64,000 nucleotides of DNA from Gemmatimonadales bacterium (GCA_009838765.1 VXQX01000043.1:46091-110090), one strand, 5' to 3'. Counted from the stretch's first letter, positions 8,881 to 19,046 are shown. Notes: generated by a model not told the origin, from the letters alone. Program-made: numbers and translations.

Positions 8881-10962
8881 CTATCGGGGAGGCCGGCGGC
8901 CGAGAATGCCCCGGCCCCACACGTTGTTCCCGCGGTTGACGTCGGGCAGCACGCCGTCCGGGTCGATCTGGACGTTGCGCACGGCCCCGCCCGACACCTC
9001 CAGCACATAGGTGCCGTCCGCCTGCCACGCGTCGACCGGAATCTCGTGCCGCTGCTCTTCCCCGTCCCGGTAGAGGATCCGCGCCTCGAGCGGCATCGGG
9101 ATGCCTCCACGATTCTCGAACACGACTCGTGTCGTGTCTCCCACGCGGGTGACGGAAGCGATCGCCTGGTCGAGGATCGCATCCTCGTAGATCCAGCCCC
9201 GGAAGAACCAGTCGAGATCCCGCCCGGACACGTCCTCCATCGTGCGGATGAAATCGGCCGGCTGCGGGTGCTTGTACGCCCAGCGCCGGATGTATTCCCG
9301 GAAGCCCTCATCGAACACCTCGGGCCCGAGGATCTCCTCCCGCAGGAGGACGAGCACCGCGGCCGGTTTGTTGTAGGCGAGAACCCCGATGTCCGTCTCC
9401 GGAATGCTGTCGGCCGGCGTGTAGATGGGGTAGCTCGGAAGGCGCGTGTCCGTCGCAATCTGGGCCGGGGACATGAGCTGGCCCAGGATCGGCTCCCCGC
9501 CCGCGAATTCGATGCCGGAATAGTAGTTGATGAAGGTGTTGAACCCCTCGTCCATCCATGCGTACCGCCGCTCGTCGGAGCCCACGATCATCGGGAACCA
9601 CGTGTGTCCGATCTCGTGGTCGGTGACGGCGAAGAGGAAGGCGCCGCGGGACCGCCAGGAGCAGAAGACGATCATGGGATATTCCATCCCGAGCGCGAGG
9701 CCGGCCACGTTGATCGCGACGGGATACGGATAGCGGAGCCACTTCTCCGAATAGTACCGGACGCTGTGACGGAGGTATTCCGTGGAGCGCTCCCAGCCGC
9801 TGCCCGCGGGTCCGCCGATGCTCTCCTCCGGGTAGGCGGACATGATGAGGACGTCCTCCCAGCCGGCGGCGTCGAGGACGAAGCGATCGGATGTAGCCCA
9901 CGCGAAGTCGCGCACGTTCTCCGCACGGAAACGCCAGGTGAGCGGCGTCTCGCCGGGGGGCCGCGTGTGATCCTCTCCGGCCTCGTCCGGCCCGATGATG
10001 TGGACCGCCTCCTCGGAGAGGCGCGCCTCCGCGAGCCGTTCGCGCTGCATCGGCGTGAGGACCTCCTCCGGGTTGAGGAGTTCTCCGGTGGCGACGACGA
10101 TGAAGTCGCGCGGAACGGTGAGTTCGACATCGAAGTCGCCGTACTCCAGGTACCACTCGCCCTGCCCCAGGAAGGGGGACTGGTTCCATCCGTTGACGTC
10201 GTCGTAGGTGAAGACGCGGGGATACCACTGCGCGAGCTGATAGATGATCCCGCCCCGGATGTCGAGTTGCCCCATGCGGTCGCCGCCCGTCTCGGGGATC
10301 TCGAACGCGAAGTCGATCTCGACCTCGACCTGGCTCCCGCCCGGAAGGAGGGGTTCGCCGAGGAGGATCTCCATCATCGTGTCCTCGGTCCGGTACTCGG
10401 GCACCGTCACCTCGCCCCCGAGGTCGGCGCGCACACCCGAGATCACGAAACCGCCGTCCCCGAAGAAGCCGCCGTGGCGAACGTCCCCGCCGAGTTCCTC
10501 CGCTCTCAGCGCCCCGTAGCTGGTTTCGCGAAAGAGGTTCTGATCGAGCTGCACCCAGATGCTCGTGAGCGAATCCGGGCTGTTGTTCGTGTAGGTGATG
10601 CGCTCCGTGCCCTCGATGCGATCATCGTCGAGTGTGACCCGGATGTGGTAGTCGGCCCGCTGCTGCCAGTAGGCCTCGCCGGGGGCGCCGGCGGCATCCC
10701 GAAACTCGCCGGGCGCGGGAAGATCGAGGGGTTCGAAGGCGCCCGCCGGATCGAAGATCCTGCGCAGGGAATCGCGGCGCGCGAGCTCGGCCGCCTCCGC
10801 CGCCTCCCGTGCCTCCCGTTCATCTTCCTGCGCCGCCAGCCCGCCCCCGGGCGAGAAGCCCGCGAGGGATGGCAGGACGGCCAGCGGAGAGAGGACAAGC
10901 ATGAGCAGCGCGACCGGCCCCGCCGCGTGAGGTGCCCGTATCCCGGCCCCGATCCCCTTCAT
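8881..10962 (-). CDS. M1 family zinc metallopeptidase, exported
   Basis: A 693-residue protein preceded by a good ribosome site (GGGAGG). It has an N-terminal signal-type hydrophobic segment ending near GLAAQED. The catalytic site is the gluzincin HEIGH (H449, E450, H453), with the third zinc ligand E472 in WMDEGF, exactly 18 residues after the motif. The upstream exopeptidase-type strand is GMEYP. M1 enzymes remove N-terminal residues from peptides. The signal peptide places this one outside the cytoplasm. It is shorter than classical aminopeptidase N and lacks its long C-terminal domain. It stands alone on the minus strand after DUF418. Confidence 0.93.
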   Translation of the reverse strand: MKGIGAGIRAPHAAGPVALLMLVLSPLAVLPSLAGFSPGGGLAAQEDEREAREAAEAAELARRDSLRRIFDPAGAFEPLDLPAPGEFRDAAGAPGEAYWQQRADYHIRVTLDDDRIEGTERITYTNNSPDSLTSIWVQLDQNLFRETSYGALRAEELGGDVRHGGFFGDGGFVISGVRADLGGEVTVPEYRTEDTMMEILLGEPLLPGGSQVEVEIDFAFEIPETGGDRMGQLDIRGGIIYQLAQWYPRVFTYDDVNGWNQSPFLGQGEWYLEYGDFDVELTVPRDFIVVATGELLNPEEVLTPMQRERLAEARLSEEAVHIIGPDEAGEDHTRPPGETPLTWRFRAENVRDFAWATSDRFVLDAAGWEDVLIMSAYPEESIGGPAGSGWERSTEYLRHSVRYYSEKWLRYPYPVAINVAGLALGMEYPMIVFCSWRSRGAFLFAVTDHEIGHTWFPMIVGSDERRYAWMDEGFNTFINYYSGIEFAGGEPILGQLMSPAQIATDTRLPSYPIYTPADSIPETDIGVLAYNKPAAVLVLLREEILGPEVFDEGFREYIRRWAYKHPQPADFIRTMEDVSGRDLDWFFRGWIYEDAILDQAIASVTRVGDTTRVVFENRGGIPMPLEARILYRDGEEQRHEIPVDAWQADGTYVLEVSGGAVRNVQIDPDGVLPDVNRGNNVWGRGILGRRPPR

Positions 10963-11020
10963 CGAACCTCCCGATTCCGTGCTGCGTTCAGTTCCGCTCC
11001 GCGTTCGGCTGCCCTTTTCC

Positions 11021-12268
11021 TCACACCATCCTCATCGGCTGACGCTTCCCGTAGGAGAGGGTACGCCAGAGCCACTCCAGGGGTCCGAAGCGGAACCGGG
11101 CGAGCCACCACGGCGACCACGCCAACTGGAGCGCCCAGATCGCCACGACGATGCCGACGCACGCCGCGCCCCCCAGGCGCTCGAACAGGCCCAGCCCGTG
11201 GCCGTAGAAGATGAGCGAACACAGCGCGCTCTGGGCAATGTAGTTCGTGAACGCCATGCGGCCGACGGCGGCCAGGCGCCGCTGAGCGCGAGCCAGCCGT
11301 CCGCTCCGCGCCGCGAGCATCACCAGCCCCGTGTAGCCCAGAAAGACACCGATGGAGCCGACGTAGTTGAAGAGGGTCCCTCCGAGCTTCGACTGCTCCC
11401 ACGCGAAGCCGGCCTCCACGTTGTACCAGACTCCGGCAGCGGCGAGCGGGAGCCCGAGTCCGAGCCCCCAGAGGACGAGCCGGCGGTAGAACGACGCCGG
11501 CCACCTCGCCGAGAGCACGCCCAGCTTGTAGAGGGCCATGCCCACGAGCATGAGCCCACCCACCCTCCACACGAGGTAGCCCGCGAAGGCGACGGTCTCG
11601 ACGAGGAAGGCGTAGTAGGCGCGAACCGGCATCTGCTGCGCCCAGTCCCCGCTCATGGCTTCGATCTCCGCGCCGATCTCCGCCGCCGACGGCGCCCACT
11701 GGGCCGCGACCTCCGCCCTTTCTCCGGCCGGCCAGTACGGAGTCGACCAGTGAGCGAGCCCCATGACGAGCACGACGATCCCGACCGCGCACCCGCCGGC
11801 CCACAGCAGGCGGCGGGGCGCCCAGTCGCGGAACCCGTACAGGATGAAGCCGCAGAGGGCGTAGGGGACGAGGATGTCGCCGTGCCAGATCCCGTAGGCG
11901 TGAAGGAGTCCAATCGCGAGGAGCCAGAACTGGCGGCGATAGTGGAGCCGTCCTCCCGGGACGCCGCGAAGGTCCATGCGCTCGCTCATCATCGCGATCC
12001 CCGCGCCGAACAACAGCGAAAAGATCGAGATGAACTTCGTGTCCGCGAAGACGTTGACGGCGGCCCAGATCCAGAAGTCGGCGCCTCCGAGGCCGCCTTC
12101 CGGGGCGGCGGACGGATTCCGGTACGCGGCGGAGACCCAGGCGAAGCTCCAGATGTTGACGATGAGGATGCCCAGCACCGCGACGCCGCGGAGTACGTCG
12201 ATCGCATGGATGCGCTCGGATCCCGACACGGGGGCGGCGGCGCCGGTGGTTTGCAACGTCTCGGACAT
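11021..12268 (-). CDS. DUF418 domain-containing membrane protein
   Basis: The start was taken at the ATG at 12268, giving 415 residues; an in-frame TTG at 12328 is less likely. The protein starts with the DUF418/YeiB hallmark RIHAIDVLRGVAVLGIL, then roughly ten transmembrane helices. A C-terminal DUF418 domain holds a YIAQSALCS segment and PLEWLWRTLSYGK. These proteins are proposed transporters, distantly similar to acyltransferase-3 membrane domains, and the substrate is unknown. It is divergent from the S9 peptidase gene at 12349, with 80 bp between the two starts for both promoters. Confidence 0.88.
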   Translation of the reverse strand: MSETLQTTGAAAPVSGSERIHAIDVLRGVAVLGILIVNIWSFAWVSAAYRNPSAAPEGGLGGADFWIWAAVNVFADTKFISIFSLLFGAGIAMMSERMDLRGVPGGRLHYRRQFWLLAIGLLHAYGIWHGDILVPYALCGFILYGFRDWAPRRLLWAGGCAVGIVVLVMGLAHWSTPYWPAGERAEVAAQWAPSAAEIGAEIEAMSGDWAQQMPVRAYYAFLVETVAFAGYLVWRVGGLMLVGMALYKLGVLSARWPASFYRRLVLWGLGLGLPLAAAGVWYNVEAGFAWEQSKLGGTLFNYVGSIGVFLGYTGLVMLAARSGRLARAQRRLAAVGRMAFTNYIAQSALCSLIFYGHGLGLFERLGGAACVGIVVAIWALQLAWSPWWLARFRFGPLEWLWRTLSYGKRQPMRMV

Positions 12269-12348
12269 CTTTTGCCTGTTCGCTATGTTGGACGCGTGGT
12301 GCGATGCGCGAGCACGCAGCGACGCCAAGTGAACCGAGAGGTGTGATC

Positions 12349-14526
12349 ATGTCCGGGTCCGGGAACATTCTGTCTCAAGCTTTCCTCCGCCGCACGCCGA
12401 GGCGGGTCCTCGCGCTGACCGCGGTCTTCGTCCTGACCGCTTCCTTCGGGGCGCATGAAGCCCGCGCCCAGGCCGACGACGCCTGGACCCCGGCGCTGAG
12501 CATGCAGTACCGCGCGGTCTCCGGCACCGCGATCTCCCCCGACGGCTCCCGCATCGCCTTCGTCGTGCGCGAGCCGCTGATGGAAGGACCGCAGTCGGAG
12601 TATCTGAGTCACATCTGGATGGCGGACGCGGACGGGACGACGGCCGCGCAATGGACGCGTGGAGAGGCGTCGGCGGGGTCGCCGCAATTCTCGCCCGACG
12701 GCGCGTGGCTGAGCTTCACCTCCGGCCGCGACGGAGAGGGCGAGGCGGGCAGCCAGGTGTGGGCGCTGCCGCTGGCGGGCGGCGAGGCGCGGCAACTCAC
12801 GAAGGCGGACGGGTCGGTGGGGGGATACCGCTGGTCGCCCGACGGGACGCGGATCGCCTTCCTCATGCGGGACCCGCCGACCGCGGAGGAGAGGAAGGCG
12901 CGCGAGGAGAAGCGGGATGTGATCCTCGTGGACCGGAACTACAAGTTCTCGCACTTGTACGTGGCCGCCATCGACCCGGCGTCGGACGAGCCCGCCGCTC
13001 CCGTTCGGCTCACCGCCGGCGACTTCCATGTCACCGGTTTCGACTGGGCCCCGGACGGGGGACGGATCGTGTTCGCGCACCAGGCCGATCCCCGCATCAA
13101 CACGGGGCGGCTGAGCGGAGACCTCTCCACGACGACCGTCCCGGAAGCCGCCGGGATCGCGGAGATCCTGGCCGCGCGAGGCGCGGAGGGAGATGAGGAC
13201 GAAGACCCGGCCGCAGGCGCCGGCACGGATCCGGCCGCGGTCGGAGAGGTCACGCTCCTCGTGGGCGGGGCGGGGATCGAACGGAGCCCGCACTGGTCGC
13301 CGGACGGGGCCTGGATCGCCTACGTGTCGACGGGTAACCAGCCGGAGCCGATCGGCCTGGGCGACGTATACGTCATGCCGGCCGCGGGGGGCGAGGCCCG
13401 CCGGCTCGAGACGCCGAACCGGAGCGCCTCCGTGCTCGGCTGGTCGGGCGACTCCTCGGAGCTGCTCCTGCTCGAGTCGCTCGGCACGCGCCGGCACGTG
13501 CTGGGCGTTCCGGCCGCTGGCGGCGAGATGCGCTTCATCTCCTACGGGGACGGCGTGGTCGGCTCCGTCGCGCTCACCGATGACGCGAGCCGCATGGCCT
13601 TCACGTGGCAGACCCCCGAGGAGCCGTGGGACGTCTTCGTTTCCCCCACGAACGGGTACGCGCCGCAGCGGGTGACGGATGTACACGCGAACGTGCGGCG
13701 CCCGGAGATGGGGCGTACTCAGCTCGTCTCGTGGACTTCCACCGAGGGGTTCGAGATCGAGGGTCTCCTCACCTACCCTGTGGGCTACGAGGAAGGCGAG
13801 CGCGTGCCGCTCATCCTGAACGTGCACGGCGGGCCGGCGGGCGTCTTCAGCCAGAGCTTCACCGGCAGCCCGGCCGCGTACATGCTGCAGTACTTTGCCC
13901 AGGAGGGGTTCGCGATCCTGCGCCCGAACCCCCGCGGCTCCACCGGCTACGGGAAGGACTTCCGCTACGCCAACTTCCAGGACTGGGGCTACGGCGACTT
14001 CCGCGATCTGATGTCGGGGGTCGACCACGTGATCGACATGGGGGTGGCGGACCCGGATCGCCTCCTCCTCATGGGCTGGAGCTACGGCGGCTACATGACG
14101 TCGTGGGCAGTCACCCAGACGGACCGCTTCGTGGCGGCGAGCATGGGGGCCGGACTCCCGAACCTGGTTTCGATGACGACGACCACCGACATCCAGGACT
14201 ACCTCGTGGGTCACATGGGGGTCGAGTTCTGGGAGGACTACGAGCGCTACGAGCGGCACTCGGCGATGTACCACATCGCAAATGTGGTCACGCCGACGCA
14301 GGTGATTCACGGGGCCGAGGACCTGCGCGTCCCCTTCACGCAGGGACAGGAGTTCTACCGCGCTCTCGACCGCCGCGGCGTGCCGACGGAGATGGTCGTG
14401 TACCCGCGCACGCCGCACGGGCCGCGCGAACCCAAGTTCGTCATGGACGTGTCGGAGCGGATACTGACCTGGTTCCGGAAGCACCTGGGATCGGAGGCGG
14501 TCGCGGCCGGGGACGAGAGCCGCTGA
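12349..14526 (+). CDS. S9 family peptidase (prolyl oligopeptidase/acylaminoacyl-peptidase type), exported
   Basis: The start is the ATG at 12349, preceded by GAGAGGTG; an ATG 45 bp upstream lacks a ribosome site. The 725-residue protein has a signal peptide ending near ARAQA. A WD40/PD40-like beta-propeller follows with repeated SPDG turns, then a C-terminal alpha/beta hydrolase domain. The nucleophile is S578 in GWSYGGYM, with D658 (HGAEDLRVP) and H690 (PHGPREP) completing the triad. It should cleave short peptides in the periplasm or outside the cell. It is one of four S9 genes in the window and carries a 20-residue acidic insert in the propeller (about residues 280-300). Confidence 0.93.
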   Translation: MSGSGNILSQAFLRRTPRRVLALTAVFVLTASFGAHEARAQADDAWTPALSMQYRAVSGTAISPDGSRIAFVVREPLMEGPQSEYLSHIWMADADGTTAAQWTRGEASAGSPQFSPDGAWLSFTSGRDGEGEAGSQVWALPLAGGEARQLTKADGSVGGYRWSPDGTRIAFLMRDPPTAEERKAREEKRDVILVDRNYKFSHLYVAAIDPASDEPAAPVRLTAGDFHVTGFDWAPDGGRIVFAHQADPRINTGRLSGDLSTTTVPEAAGIAEILAARGAEGDEDEDPAAGAGTDPAAVGEVTLLVGGAGIERSPHWSPDGAWIAYVSTGNQPEPIGLGDVYVMPAAGGEARRLETPNRSASVLGWSGDSSELLLLESLGTRRHVLGVPAAGGEMRFISYGDGVVGSVALTDDASRMAFTWQTPEEPWDVFVSPTNGYAPQRVTDVHANVRRPEMGRTQLVSWTSTEGFEIEGLLTYPVGYEEGERVPLILNVHGGPAGVFSQSFTGSPAAYMLQYFAQEGFAILRPNPRGSTGYGKDFRYANFQDWGYGDFRDLMSGVDHVIDMGVADPDRLLLMGWSYGGYMTSWAVTQTDRFVAASMGAGLPNLVSMTTTTDIQDYLVGHMGVEFWEDYERYERHSAMYHIANVVTPTQVIHGAEDLRVPFTQGQEFYRALDRRGVPTEMVVYPRTPHGPREPKFVMDVSERILTWFRKHLGSEAVAAGDESR

Positions 14527-14563
14527 GCCGCCGGGGCGCGACGCGGAGCTGCGCCGCGGCGAC

Positions 14564-15775
14564 GTGACCGGGAGCGGCCGGCGCCGTCCGACGTTCTCCC
14601 GGGAGGCGGCCACCCGATTGTGGCTGCGCCGTCAGGGGCTCGACCGGCCGCGGAGGTCGAGCCCGCTCGACCCCGCGGCGTTCGTCGACCATCTCGAACG
14701 GACGGGAGCGCTGCAACTCGACAGCGTGAACGTCGTGGACCGGGCCCACTACCTGACCCTGTGGAGCCGGTTCGGCTCGTACGACCGCGCGGACGTGGAC
14801 CGGTGGGTGTACGGCGACCGTCTCGCGTACGAGTACTGGGGGCACGAAGCCTCGATCCTCCCCATCTCTCATCTCCCGCTCGGGCGGCGGCGCATGCGAC
14901 GCTTCCCGCCCGAGAGCTGGTCGGGACGCGCGTGGTGGAGCCGATACGCGACCTCGACGGCGTCGAAGCGGCGGGTGCTGCGGAGGCTGCGCGCGGAAGG
15001 ACCCCTGGAGAGCGTCGACTTTCAGCCGCAGCCGGCCGAACGCGAGGAGAAGACGGACTCGCTCGCGTGGCGCCTGAAGGAGGACAAGCGCTCGCTCAAG
15101 CTGCTGTGGCACGACGGACGGGTCGCGGTGGCGGAGCGGCGCCACTTCCGTTGCGTCTACGACCTGGCCGAACGCATCTACCCGGAGGGGTCGGCCGCGA
15201 CGCTCGCGGAGTACTACGACAGTTGGCTCCTGGTCGGGCTTTCGGGCTGCGGCATCGCCCCCGAGCGGCACCTGGTCAACTACTTCACCGGACCGGAACT
15301 CAACGCGGCGGAGCGGCGGCGGACGATCGCCCGGAATCTTCGCAGGAAGCGGATCGTCGAGGTGGAGGTGGACGGGCTGAAGGGGCCGTGCTACGCCCTG
15401 CCGGAACACCTGGACGCCATCGAGCGACTCCCGGACCCCGAGGGGACGACGCTCATCTGTCCCTTCGATTCGCTGCTCTGGCAGCGGAAGCGCGCCGCCG
15501 AACTCCTTGACTTCCACTACACCATCGAGATCTACGTCCCCGCGAAGAAGCGGAGGTACGGCTACTACGTCCTCCCCATCCTGCACGACGGCCGCCTCGT
15601 GGGCCGGCTCGACCCGAAACTGCACCGCGACCGCAGCGTGCTCGAGATCCGGGCGCTGCATTTCGAGCCGGACTTCGCCCGGACCGCGCGGTTCGAGACG
15701 GCGCTTGGCGACGCGGTCGCCGACCTCGCCGATTTCCTCGGCGCGGACGACATCGTCATGCCGCCGAACGGCTGA
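14564..15775 (+). CDS. YcaQ/AlkX-type winged-helix DNA glycosylase (DNA crosslink repair family)
   Basis: A 403-residue protein from a GTG start. It matches the HTH_42/YcaQ family in length and pattern: SREAATRLWL near the N-terminus, then GALQLDSVNVV and YLTLWSRFG. Q51-L52-D53 is the QxD catalytic motif that distinguishes the YcaQ (AlkX) branch from AlkZ (QxQ). YcaQ unhooks interstrand crosslinks and excises bulky alkylated purines. It lies 37 bp after the S9 gene on the same strand, without an obvious functional link. Confidence 0.88.
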   Translation: MTGSGRRRPTFSREAATRLWLRRQGLDRPRRSSPLDPAAFVDHLERTGALQLDSVNVVDRAHYLTLWSRFGSYDRADVDRWVYGDRLAYEYWGHEASILPISHLPLGRRRMRRFPPESWSGRAWWSRYATSTASKRRVLRRLRAEGPLESVDFQPQPAEREEKTDSLAWRLKEDKRSLKLLWHDGRVAVAERRHFRCVYDLAERIYPEGSAATLAEYYDSWLLVGLSGCGIAPERHLVNYFTGPELNAAERRRTIARNLRRKRIVEVEVDGLKGPCYALPEHLDAIERLPDPEGTTLICPFDSLLWQRKRAAELLDFHYTIEIYVPAKKRRYGYYVLPILHDGRLVGRLDPKLHRDRSVLEIRALHFEPDFARTARFETALGDAVADLADFLGADDIVMPPNG

Positions 15776-15857
15776 GCCGGGGTTCCTCGGGGTATGGACC
15801 GGCGCGACTGCCGGACCGTACCGTTGGGAAGATTCTCGCGAACTTCGGAGGTTCACG

Positions 15858-16937
15858 ATGAAACGCCTCTTCCGGCCCCCCCGCGCCCACTCGCTCGCGG
15901 CCATCGTCGCGGGCCTTCTCGCCCTCGCGCTCTCCTCCGCCACCGCCGCGGCGGCGCAGGAGGGGAAGCTGCGGATCGTTCAGACGAACTCGGCGGGGGA
16001 CAACGTCCACATCATCGACCCGGCCACGAACAAGGTGGTACAGGTGATCGACGGGATTCCCAAGGCGCACGGGGTCGCCGCGGCGCCGGATGGCGGGACG
16101 CTCTACTTCAGCAACGAGATCGACCGGACGCTGGAAATCGTTCCCACGGACGTGATGGAGGTCGTGGAGCGGATTCCGCTCTCGGGGCGCCCGCACAACG
16201 TGGCGATCAGCCACGACGGCCGAAAAGTCTACGTCGCGATCATCCAGGACTGCAGTTGTGTCGACATCGTGGACCTGGAGAGGGGCGAGGTCGTGAAGTC
16301 GATCCCCACGCGGGGGACCGTGCACAACGTCTTCATGTCGCCGGACGGGCGGCACGCGGCGGCGGGGATGATCGGGGCGCGCACGCTGACGATCATCGAT
16401 ACGGCGATCGACGAGGCGATCTGGTCGCTCCACTTCAGCGGGCGCACAACCGGGGGATACGCGGACGGCGGCGTGCGCCCGATGGCGTTCGAGACGCATC
16501 CCGACGGATCGACCTGGAGGCTGTTCATCCAGATCTCGAACTACCACGGCGTGTACGTGGTCGACTTCGAGAAGCGTAGGGTCGTGCAGAAGCTGGACAT
16601 GCCGAGCCTTCCGATCTCGCGGGTGACGAACGACGCGCTGCAGGGATCGCCGGGGCACGGCCTCGCCGTGTCGCCGGATGGGCGGCAGCTGTGGTCCACG
16701 AGCAAGCCCAACGGGCACGTCTACGCATGGTCGCTGCCGGACCTCGAGTACCTGGGCGGGGTCGAGGTCGGCCACATCCCCGACTGGCTCACGATGACCC
16801 CGGACAGCCGCTACCTGTACGTGGCGAACGCGGGCTCGAACGACGTATCCGTCGTCGATACGAAGGAGATGAAGGAGATCGCCCGCATCCCCGTCGGCCA
16901 GACGCCGAAGCGCAACAAGACCGTGGTGTTCCCGTGA
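15858..16937 (+). CDS. YVTN-type beta-propeller protein, exported
   Basis: The ATG at 15858 follows GGAGGTTCACG. The 359-residue protein has a signal peptide (basic MKRLFRPPR, hydrophobic core, cleavage after AAAQ). Repeated blades carry sequences such as VHIIDPATNKVV, DIVDLERGEVV and YVANAGSNDVSVVDTKE, the YVTN/40-residue propeller signature. These folds bind partners or cofactors in the periplasm and are found beside cytochromes and quinoproteins. Its stop overlaps the GTG of a dihaem cytochrome gene (GTGA), so the two are likely made together and may function as one complex. Confidence 0.88.
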   Translation: MKRLFRPPRAHSLAAIVAGLLALALSSATAAAAQEGKLRIVQTNSAGDNVHIIDPATNKVVQVIDGIPKAHGVAAAPDGGTLYFSNEIDRTLEIVPTDVMEVVERIPLSGRPHNVAISHDGRKVYVAIIQDCSCVDIVDLERGEVVKSIPTRGTVHNVFMSPDGRHAAAGMIGARTLTIIDTAIDEAIWSLHFSGRTTGGYADGGVRPMAFETHPDGSTWRLFIQISNYHGVYVVDFEKRRVVQKLDMPSLPISRVTNDALQGSPGHGLAVSPDGRQLWSTSKPNGHVYAWSLPDLEYLGGVEVGHIPDWLTMTPDSRYLYVANAGSNDVSVVDTKEMKEIARIPVGQTPKRNKTVVFP

Positions 16938-17836
16938 GGCGCGTCCACCGACGTCGACGACCGGCCCTCCCTTCGCGCCGACGCTCTCTCGGCCGGCTGC
17001 CCGTCCTCACGACGGCATTCACGCTGATGGCGTCAGGTTCGGCACCCAGCGGCGTCATGGGCCAGGAACCCCTGAGCTTCGAGCGCTACCGCGAGGCCAT
17101 CGAACCCATCTTCGTCGCGGACCGGGGCGGGTGGGGGCCGGGGCGGGCGCCCTGCGTCACCTGCCATGCCGAGCAGGGCACGCCGCTACGCCTTCAGCGG
17201 CTGCGAGAGACGGGCGAGGGCGAGGTGTACTGGTCGGAAGAGGATTCCCGCCGGAACTTCGAGGTCGTATCGCGTCTCGTCACGCCGGGGGATCCGGATG
17301 GCAGCCGCCTCCTGAGAAAGGCACTCACGGTGCCGGCCGGCGGCGCCCCGTTCCACGTGGGCGGGAAGTTCTTCGAATCGACATCGGACCTCGAATGGCG
17401 CGCCATGGCCGACTGGGTCGCGGCGGCCGACCCGGTGGAGCGCCCCGCCCCGCCGCGGCTCGACTTCGACTTCTTCCGCGACTGCGTCCAGAAGATGTAC
17501 CTCGACAAGCGCCCGGGCGACGTGGAGTGCATCCACTGTCACGAGACCGGCGCGCGCGGCTTCGCGCGGCACATCCCGGAGGGCCGCGACTTCTGGAACC
17601 AGGAGGAGTCGCGCGGCAACTTCGCGATCACCCGCCGCTACGTGGAGCCCGGCGAGCCGATGATGAGCCGGCTCCTCACGCATCCCCTCAACCCGGCGGC
17701 GGGCGGCGACTACTTCCACGGCGGCCCGCGACGCTGGGACTCGACGGACGACCCCGAGTGGCAGATGCTCGCCGCGTGGGTCCGCGGCGAAACGCCCGAG
17801 TGCGTGGTCGGTCGGCCGGAGGACGGCGGCGGCTGA
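16934..17836 (+). CDS. Dihaem c-type cytochrome, exported
   Basis: The GTG start overlaps the propeller stop as GTGA and gives 300 residues. The N-terminus is very basic with a hydrophobic core, ending near VMGQ. Two CxxCH haem sites are present: C74-V-T-C77-H78 and C199-I-H-C202-H203, each followed by an internally repeated segment (WxxEExxRxNF, then PGxPxxSRLL), so the protein is a tandem duplication. It resembles the planctomycete-type cytochrome c-like domain. It probably transfers electrons in the periplasm for the neighbouring propeller proteins. No axial methionine is assigned. Confidence 0.88.
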   Translation: MRRVHRRRRPALPSRRRSLGRLPVLTTAFTLMASGSAPSGVMGQEPLSFERYREAIEPIFVADRGGWGPGRAPCVTCHAEQGTPLRLQRLRETGEGEVYWSEEDSRRNFEVVSRLVTPGDPDGSRLLRKALTVPAGGAPFHVGGKFFESTSDLEWRAMADWVAAADPVERPAPPRLDFDFFRDCVQKMYLDKRPGDVECIHCHETGARGFARHIPEGRDFWNQEESRGNFAITRRYVEPGEPMMSRLLTHPLNPAAGGDYFHGGPRRWDSTDDPEWQMLAAWVRGETPECVVGRPEDGGG

Positions 17837-17837
17837 T

Positions 17838-19046
17838 TTGATCCGACGCCTCGCCATCATCCTCCCGGCTGTCGCGGCCGCAAGCTGCGATTCGCGCCCT
17901 GCCGGTACCTCGGGCGCCATTGTCTCCGACAGCGCCGGTGTGCGCATCATGGAGTTGGGGGCCGAGGGCTGGGGCTCCGGCGTGGAACACGTTCTGGCGA
18001 GCGAGCCGGACCTCGTCATCCGCAGCGGCGTGGAAGACGACGCACCCGTTCTGTTCGAGGTCGGCGACGTGCAACCCGTGTCGGGCGGGCGGGTCGCGGT
18101 CGCGAACAGGGGGACGAACGAGATCCTCGTGTTCGACGCGGTCGGAGATCACGTGGCGACGTGGGGCGGAGTTGGAGAAGGGCCCGGGGAGTTTCAGAAC
18201 CTTCAGTGGTTGACGGCCATCTCTCCGGACACGCTTGCCGCAGGCGACTACCGTCAACGGCGCGTCTCGATCCTGGACGCAAGCGGTCGATTCGTTAAAG
18301 CGATCCGTGCGCCGGGTCTCACAGCGAGTTCCTCGCCGGCGTTCCCCCCGCAACCTGAAGGGTTGCTGCGAGACGGCACGCTGGTAGCGTCGTCCTTCCG
18401 GGGGCCGCCCGCGCAGGCGGGGACCTTTCGCCCCGTCACCGAGCTCTTCGTCATCGCGCCCGGAACCGAAACGCCGCGCACCTTCGGGACCTTCCCGGGG
18501 AACGAGATCACGCTTGTACGGGAAGGTGAGTTCCTGGCGGTCGTCCTGCCGCCGTTCGCCCGGAATCTGCACATCGAGCCCGCGGCCGATGGTATCTGGG
18601 TCGGCGATGACGGCCGCTGGGAGCTGCGGGAGTACTCCTCCGCGGGGCGGCTTCGAAGGCTCATCAGGTCGGCCGAGAACGCCGAGGCCGTTACGGACGC
18701 GCTTCTCGAGACGCACATCGACCACAAGTATCGGGACGTGGGTCCCGAGATCGACCTGGAGCCCCTGAGGGGCCTGCAACGGAGGATCTCCGGCCACGCC
18801 ACGGTACCAGCGTTCGGGGTGGTACTAGCCATTCCCGGCGGGGGCGTCGCGGTCGGGGCATACGACACGGTCGGCTCGTCGACGCGAATGTGGAGGACCG
18901 TGGATGTGAACGGAACGGTGACGTCGATCCGGATCCCGACGGCATACGACGTGAAGCACTGGGGGCCGGACCGGATCCTGGTGGTCGTGCGGGACGAACT
19001 GGATCGCGAGGAGATTCGCCGCTATCCGATCCTCGCCCGTCCGTGA
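17838..19046 (+). CDS. Six-bladed beta-propeller lipoprotein
   Basis: A TTG start lies 1 bp after the cytochrome stop. The N-terminus MIRRLAIILPAVAAASCDS has a lipobox ending in AASC, so the mature protein should be lipid-anchored. The remaining roughly 385 residues have the repeated strand pattern of the 6-bladed propeller family common in Bacteroidota and Gemmatimonadota: SDSAGVRIMEL, a VFDAVGDHVATWGGVGEGPGEF blade, then SILDASGRFVKAI. No catalytic residues are visible. It is part of the four-gene run 15858-20242 and overlaps the LhgO-like gene by 4 bp. Function unknown. Confidence 0.83.
   Translation: MIRRLAIILPAVAAASCDSRPAGTSGAIVSDSAGVRIMELGAEGWGSGVEHVLASEPDLVIRSGVEDDAPVLFEVGDVQPVSGGRVAVANRGTNEILVFDAVGDHVATWGGVGEGPGEFQNLQWLTAISPDTLAAGDYRQRRVSILDASGRFVKAIRAPGLTASSSPAFPPQPEGLLRDGTLVASSFRGPPAQAGTFRPVTELFVIAPGTETPRTFGTFPGNEITLVREGEFLAVVLPPFARNLHIEPAADGIWVGDDGRWELREYSSAGRLRRLIRSAENAEAVTDALLETHIDHKYRDVGPEIDLEPLRGLQRRISGHATVPAFGVVLAIPGGGVAVGAYDTVGSSTRMWRTVDVNGTVTSIRIPTAYDVKHWGPDRILVVVRDELDREEIRRYPILARP

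Noticed and set aside
12283..14613. Long minus-strand open frame opposite the S9 peptidase
   Set aside because: A high-GC shadow frame. The plus strand has a signal peptide, SPDG propeller and full catalytic triad.
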